From contig NVVG01000272.1 of NCBI GenBank assembly GCA_002402125.1, positions 1 through 8,601 of the forward strand: a stretch of 8,601 bases of DNA, given 5' to 3'. The stretch's first letter is position 1. Every line of letters starts with the position of its first letter. Source of the stretch: Moraxellaceae bacterium. GTDB lineage: Bacteria; Pseudomonadota; Gammaproteobacteria; Pseudomonadales; Ketobacteraceae. Under the pieces are notes generated by a model. The model was not told the DNA's origin. It saw only the letters and a program-made list of their open reading frames with translations, and did not search any database. The translations under genes were made by a program, and so were the position numbers. This document shows positions 5,290-8,601 of the stretch, piece after piece.

Positions 5290-6740
5290 CGGTCATACCA
5301 CGCAAGCTTAGAGCTAGCCTTGGTATAATATTCTGTCCCCGGCGGCACTAGTGTCACAACTTGTTGCCACAAAGATTTTGCCTTAGCCGAATTTACATAT
5401 TCAAGCCGTAAGGCCTTTCGATAAAGCTGCTTTGACTTAGCATTAACAGAATCGATAGCGATCTTAGCCGCGACACTATCACCTAATTTTGAGGCCTTTT
5501 TCCACATCTTATAGGCCTTGTGATGCTCTCCAGCCTGTGATGCTTTGTTGCCGCGAGTGACATACTCATCAACCACTTTAACCACAACTTGATCGGCATA
5601 GACGCTTCGAGTTGATTTAAACTTTCTTGACTCTTTCTCTAAAAAACGTGTCCAGTAATTAAAAGCTCCGTCTACATTATTTTGCGCAAACGCTTTTTGA
5701 CCTTTTGAATAGTCGGTATATATAGATGCTAAGGATTGGTGTTTAGCCCTAACATCATCCGCCAAACCCGAAGGCAATCTCGAATCATTTTCAAGAACCT
5801 TCATCTCCTTAAATAGCGCCACTACATCACCATCAAGATAACGCGCGTTAGCTTTCTTGAGTAGGCGTTTAGCGCTTCTAACACTCTTGCTATTCTTCGA
5901 GGATGTTAACTTAGCCAATGCAGGGTTGGATGAACCGGTGAAAGACCGATTTGTCCTAACTTGAGGTTTTAGCGATAGGCTTGGAGGTGGTGAAGATACT
6001 GGTGGGGTAAATACTATCTGTTTCTGCTGAATGGGTTGCTGCAGTGCGGAACTCTGACCCACAACCTGCCTAGGCGGAGCTATGTTATTTGATGGTGCCG
6101 CATTAGAAGGCGTTACTCTGGCTACCGGAGCAATCTGCTGACCCGATGACATGGACTTATAAGCATACACCCCTCCGCCCAAAATTAACGCGACACTACA
6201 GGCCATTGCTGCCAGGCGTTTAATTTTTGTTGCACTATCACTACCAAAGGTATTGTCGGTGATTTCTTCTAGCGCCGGTTCAGCATCAGATTTTGACTCA
6301 GAAACACCAGAACTAAATGTAAGACTAGACTCTCCTAACTTAATCTCATCGCCTTCTTCCAAAATAACGCGAGATACCTTATAGCCATTAACTTTCAGGC
6401 CATTCAAGCTCTCCAAATCATTGACTACAAAGCGGCCGGACTGAAAAATAATTTCGATATGCTTTCTAGACAAACCTTTTCCAGTTAACACCAAATCACA
6501 TTCCGTTCCTCGCCCCATGATAAAAGGAAAGGCGGTAATTGGATGGCTTTCGCCTTCCGCATCGGTCAATGAAGCAGAGCCTTGATCGTCATCAGAATCA
6601 AAATAGACTTCAGTTTTATCGTTATCCCAATTCTGGGTAGGATCGTTCGCACCAGCATCAAAAGATTCGGGTAAGCCGTTCTTTCTTAGATCAATAACGG
6701 GGGTCGATTCTGACAAAATTTCTTCAGAGCCTTGCTTCAT
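5277..6740 (-). CDS. FHA domain - transmembrane - TPR-like protein of the Tad locus
   Basis: 487 aa. FHA domains bind phosphothreonine. Order: acidic N-terminal tail (1-55) with a possible phospho-site at T43 (DKTEVYF); FHA domain at about 56-143 with GRG (76-78), SRKH (91-94) and the DLESLNG loop (108-114), the residues that contact phosphate and shape the fold; an acidic stretch; one transmembrane helix at about 176-194 after KIKR; a Pro/Gln/Ser-rich linker (about 200-270); and a helical TPR-like region (about 285-483). The FHA part should be cytoplasmic and the TPR part periplasmic, so it could pass a phosphorylation signal across the inner membrane. Start: ATG 6740 with AGGA at 6748-6751; the frame is open to a TTG at 6770, which was not chosen. 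Its gene lies among tadC, a TadD-like gene and the PP2C gene. I recognise no established name. Confidence 0.85.
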   Translation of the reverse strand: MKQGSEEILSESTPVIDLRKNGLPESFDAGANDPTQNWDNDKTEVYFDSDDDQGSASLTDAEGESHPITAFPFIMGRGTECDLVLTGKGLSRKHIEIIFQSGRFVVNDLESLNGLKVNGYKVSRVILEEGDEIKLGESSLTFSSGVSESKSDAEPALEEITDNTFGSDSATKIKRLAAMACSVALILGGGVYAYKSMSSGQQIAPVARVTPSNAAPSNNIAPPRQVVGQSSALQQPIQQKQIVFTPPVSSPPPSLSLKPQVRTNRSFTGSSNPALAKLTSSKNSKSVRSAKRLLKKANARYLDGDVVALFKEMKVLENDSRLPSGLADDVRAKHQSLASIYTDYSKGQKAFAQNNVDGAFNYWTRFLEKESRKFKSTRSVYADQVVVKVVDEYVTRGNKASQAGEHHKAYKMWKKASKLGDSVAAKIAIDSVNAKSKQLYRKALRLEYVNSAKAKSLWQQVVTLVPPGTEYYTKASSKLAWYDRWGG

Positions 6741-6747
6741 GGTTTTT

Positions 6748-6751
6748 TCCT
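6748..6751 (-). promoter_or_regulatory. Ribosome binding site of the FHA protein gene
   Basis: AGGA on the minus strand, 7 nt before the ATG at 6740; it supports this start over the upstream in-frame TTG at 6770. Confidence 0.7.
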
Positions 6752-6801
6752 GCGCCCTGTTGAAGGACAAACTTTAGTTATTGTTATTAGCTAGCGTTAA
6801 T

Positions 6802-7131
6802 TCAACCAAACACTAAGGTCTGATTCAAGTGTATACCTGTACGTTTTGCGTTACCGGATGAAAGTTCAAGAACACGACGCGTCCCTTTGGGGGCGAAAGA
6901 AAACCGCCAAGGCCGCATATCGGCAACAATTTTGAGCACCTTATTGTCCTTCTCTAAATAGACAACATCAATAGCAAAGCGCATACCGATAGTATGTATA
7001 CTCCCCCCTGGCTCAAATAACATTGCTTCGTTATCGGGTAACATTGAATGTTTTAACAATCCCACCAAACGCGTCAGCCAGCTATCGGCCTTAAAAATTG
7101 CTATATTTTTCAAGAGGTTACTTTCGATCAA
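6802..7131 (-). CDS. DUF192 family protein
   Basis: 109 aa. The family pattern is clear: ADSWLTRLVGLL (15-26), MLFEPGGSIHTIGMRFAIDVVYL (37-59) corresponding to the usual F..WMKNT....LDV core, VLKIV, and VLELSSGNAKRTGI (87-100). The molecular function of DUF192 (UPF0127) is unknown; many members are exported small beta-rich proteins, but this one has no signal peptide. The start is most likely TTG at 7131, 13 bp after the tadC stop with only a weak GGA upstream; no ATG occurs before residue 30. Its place between tadC and the FHA gene suggests a role tied to the Tad machine, which is inference. A 61-bp gap follows before the FHA gene start. Confidence 0.83.
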   Translation of the reverse strand: MIESNLLKNIAIFKADSWLTRLVGLLKHSMLPDNEAMLFEPGGSIHTIGMRFAIDVVYLEKDNKVLKIVADMRPWRFSFAPKGTRRVLELSSGNAKRTGIHLNQTLVFG

Positions 7132-7144
7132 AGTTCAAATCCAA

Positions 7145-8095
7145 TTACGTAGCTAATAAGCGTAACATGCTAACTGGTAACATATCAATTTCGGCCAATT
7201 TCACGATAATCACAAAAGTGAGTAGTAAAAATATAATAGGGAATAGAAAGGCCATCATCGGAATTAACATCTTAATCGGGGCCTTGTTCGCCATCTCTTC
7301 TGCCGTATTAAAGCGCTCTACACGCTTCTGTTCAGCCTGAGCGGTTAGAACGTCGACAATCTCTCCCCCCGTCTCATCAGCTTGTTTTATCGCCGCAACA
7401 AAGTTATTCACCGAATCAATGTTCATTCTTTCGGCGAGGTTAGTCAACGCCTCACGGCGCGTCATACCAGCGCGTATTTCCCTTAGTAACTTAGCAAATT
7501 CTTCGTGTACAGGACCCTTGGGCAGGCTAGCGATCGCTTGTGCCATCGATGTTGAATAGTTGAGTCCTGCCCTCATGGAAAGCACTAACAGATCCAGCAG
7601 AAAAGGGAACTCTTTAGCTACCGCTCGTCGACGCGTGCCCACCTTGTCGGATAACCAAATATCAGGATAGGCAAATCCAGCAAAAACCAGTAAAAACAGT
7701 AACATGTTGGACTCTGTGCCAAGATCAGGGACAAAGATATAAACCGCAATAGAAATGCCACAACAAACCAACATACAGATGAATTTGAGGGTGAAAAATT
7801 CATGGGGCAGTATTGCATAACTCTGCCCGGCAGCACTGAGTTTTTTATGCAACGATGTATAATATCGATCGGTCATTAAAGACCGTAAATCCGTGGCAAA
7901 AAGGCGCAAAAGAGGCCTGAATATCTTAAAAATCAATGGCGGTGTATCTCGCCACTGCATGGAATCCGCCGGCGGCTTAGTTCGGATAATTAGCTTTGCT
8001 AATGAAAATGTGCCAATGGCCACCGCTAGCCCCGCCGTAAGCGCGGGCAGATGCGCAGCTAAACCAGCAAACCACTGTTGAAACTCGTCAAACAT
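7145..8095 (-). CDS. tadC: Tad pilus assembly inner-membrane platform protein TadC
   Basis: 316 aa. TadC and TadB form the inner-membrane platform that couples the TadA ATPase to Flp pilin extrusion. Membrane segments are predicted at about 15-36, 103-123, 130-147 and 274-298. The type II secretion F (T2SF) domain lies at about 163-290: FPFLLDLLVLSMRAGLN, a REIRAGMTRREAL helix, ETGGEIVDVL, and the RVERFNTAEEMANKAPIKMLIP segment before the last hydrophobic region, which is typical of TadC. The start is ATG 8095, preceded by AGGTGG and overlapping the tadB stop by 8 bp; the preceding in-frame TTG at 8098 is less likely. Directly downstream is the DUF192 gene. Confidence 0.93.
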   Translation of the reverse strand: MFDEFQQWFAGLAAHLPALTAGLAVAIGTFSLAKLIIRTKPPADSMQWRDTPPLIFKIFRPLLRLFATDLRSLMTDRYYTSLHKKLSAAGQSYAILPHEFFTLKFICMLVCCGISIAVYIFVPDLGTESNMLLFLLVFAGFAYPDIWLSDKVGTRRRAVAKEFPFLLDLLVLSMRAGLNYSTSMAQAIASLPKGPVHEEFAKLLREIRAGMTRREALTNLAERMNIDSVNNFVAAIKQADETGGEIVDVLTAQAEQKRVERFNTAEEMANKAPIKMLIPMMAFLFPIIFLLLTFVIIVKLAEIDMLPVSMLRLLAT

Positions 8096-8601
8096 CAATG
8101 GTCACCACCTTCTTAATCAACACTGCCCCCATAACGGCCATTGCGCCCATCACACCTAGCCAAATCCAGCCTAATTGGGTGGTGAATAATAAGTGCATGG
8201 CTTGGGGTTCAAGGTAATAAAAGATAAAACCCATAAACACAGGAAAACCCATGGCCAAATTACCCTGTGCTTTCCCCATCGAGGTTAACGCCCGCACCTT
8301 GCCTTCAACTTTTGATTTCTCCCGCAGGGTCTTTGACAGAATATCCAGGGTTTCTCCTAGGTTACCGCCCACCGAGCGGGATATTTTAATCGCGGAGTTC
8401 ATCAAAACAACATCCGACTTTCCAATCCGCGCCGCCAACTCATCTAACGAATCATTTAGATCGTGCCCTAAACGGTTCTCTGTCATCACCTGAGAAAACT
8501 CTTGGGCAATGGGGTCCGGTTGGTTTTTTACCACCTGCTGCATTGATTTCACCAAATTCAATCCTGAACTCATCGACGATGACATTGAAGATAAAGCTTC
8601 C
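8088..8601 (-). CDS. tadB: Tad pilus assembly inner-membrane platform protein TadB (C-terminal part, cut by window edge)
   Basis: The frame is open through the right edge. About 170 residues are visible, starting inside the T2SF domain (EALSSMSSSMSSGLNLVKSMQQ). The segment SRSVGGNLGETLDILSKTLREKSKVEGKVRALTSMGK is the conserved T2SF block, followed by two hydrophobic helices and a VTIDV end that matches TadB C-termini. TadB partners TadC as the pilus platform. An ATG occurs at 8585, but homology clearly continues upstream of it, so it is internal. TGA (8088-8090) overlaps the tadC ATG. tadA and other tad/rcp/flp genes would be expected to the right. Confidence 0.92.
   Translation of the reverse strand, partial: EALSSMSSSMSSGLNLVKSMQQVVKNQPDPIAQEFSQVMTENRLGHDLNDSLDELAARIGKSDVVLMNSAIKISRSVGGNLGETLDILSKTLREKSKVEGKVRALTSMGKAQGNLAMGFPVFMGFIFYYLEPQAMHLLFTTQLGWIWLGVMGAMAVMGAVLIKKVVTIDV

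Noticed and set aside
4061..6740. FHA + PP2C as part of a type VI secretion cluster
   Set aside because: No T6SS structural gene is visible; all recognisable neighbours are Tad genes.
6741..6770. TTG start for the FHA protein at 6770
   Set aside because: ATG 6740 has its own AGGA; the extra ten residues add nothing recognisable.
6741..6801. Weak internal promoter in the gap before the FHA gene
   Set aside because: Minus-strand TTGAAT-N17-AATAAC has a poor -10; the gap may simply be a spacer within one transcript.
7145..8601. The two T2SF proteins as type II secretion GspF or type IV PilC
   Set aside because: GspF/PilC carry two T2SF domains in one protein; here two adjacent single-domain proteins with overlapping genes follow the TadB-TadC pattern, with TadD- and TadE-like genes in the same string.

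Overview
The window looks like a chromosomal segment of a gammaproteobacterium, probably a marine or aquatic, moderately AT-leaning one. SdhC and citrate synthase align with the E. coli proteins almost residue for residue at the diagnostic positions, sdhC and gltA are divergent as in E. coli, and sdhC/sdhD overlap through the same ATGGTAA junction. The genus cannot be fixed from sequence alone.

Layout. (1) 1-443, minus strand: the start of sdhD (cut by the window edge) and complete sdhC, the membrane anchor genes of succinate dehydrogenase. (2) 444-1070: a long divergent regulatory region between sdhC and gltA. It holds a good sigma70-type promoter for sdhC, two candidate gltA promoters, several inverted and direct repeats, an 11-bp phased GAT array with phased A/T tracts, and a possible 25-codon upstream ORF that ends inside a palindrome just before sdhC. 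(3) 1071-2414, plus strand: gltA with a very strong terminator (18-bp perfect stem). (4) 2454-3314, plus strand: a beta-hydroxyacid dehydrogenase of the 3-hydroxyisobutyrate dehydrogenase family. (5) 3364-8601, minus strand: the distal part of a Tad (tight adherence / Flp pilus) locus, in transcription order tadB (partial), tadC, a DUF192 protein, an FHA-TM-TPR protein, a TadD-like TPR lipoprotein, a PP2C Ser/Thr phosphatase and a TadE-like pseudopilin.

How the genes work together. The first block is TCA-cycle core: citrate synthase and succinate dehydrogenase share one control region. The second block is a surface-pilus machine: TadB and TadC are the inner-membrane platform, the TPR lipoprotein resembles the pilotin/assembly factor TadD, and the TadE-like protein is a minor pseudopilin. 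The unusual part is an FHA (phosphothreonine-reader) membrane protein and a PP2C phosphatase in the same closely packed gene string. This is the eraser and reader of a Ser/Thr phosphorylation switch, similar in logic to the PpkA-PppA-Fha circuit of type VI secretion but attached to a Tad pilus. The matching kinase is not in the window.

Several genes start with GTG or TTG (sdhC, tadE-like, PP2C, DUF192). No tRNA, rRNA, CRISPR array, insertion sequence or phage gene was seen.
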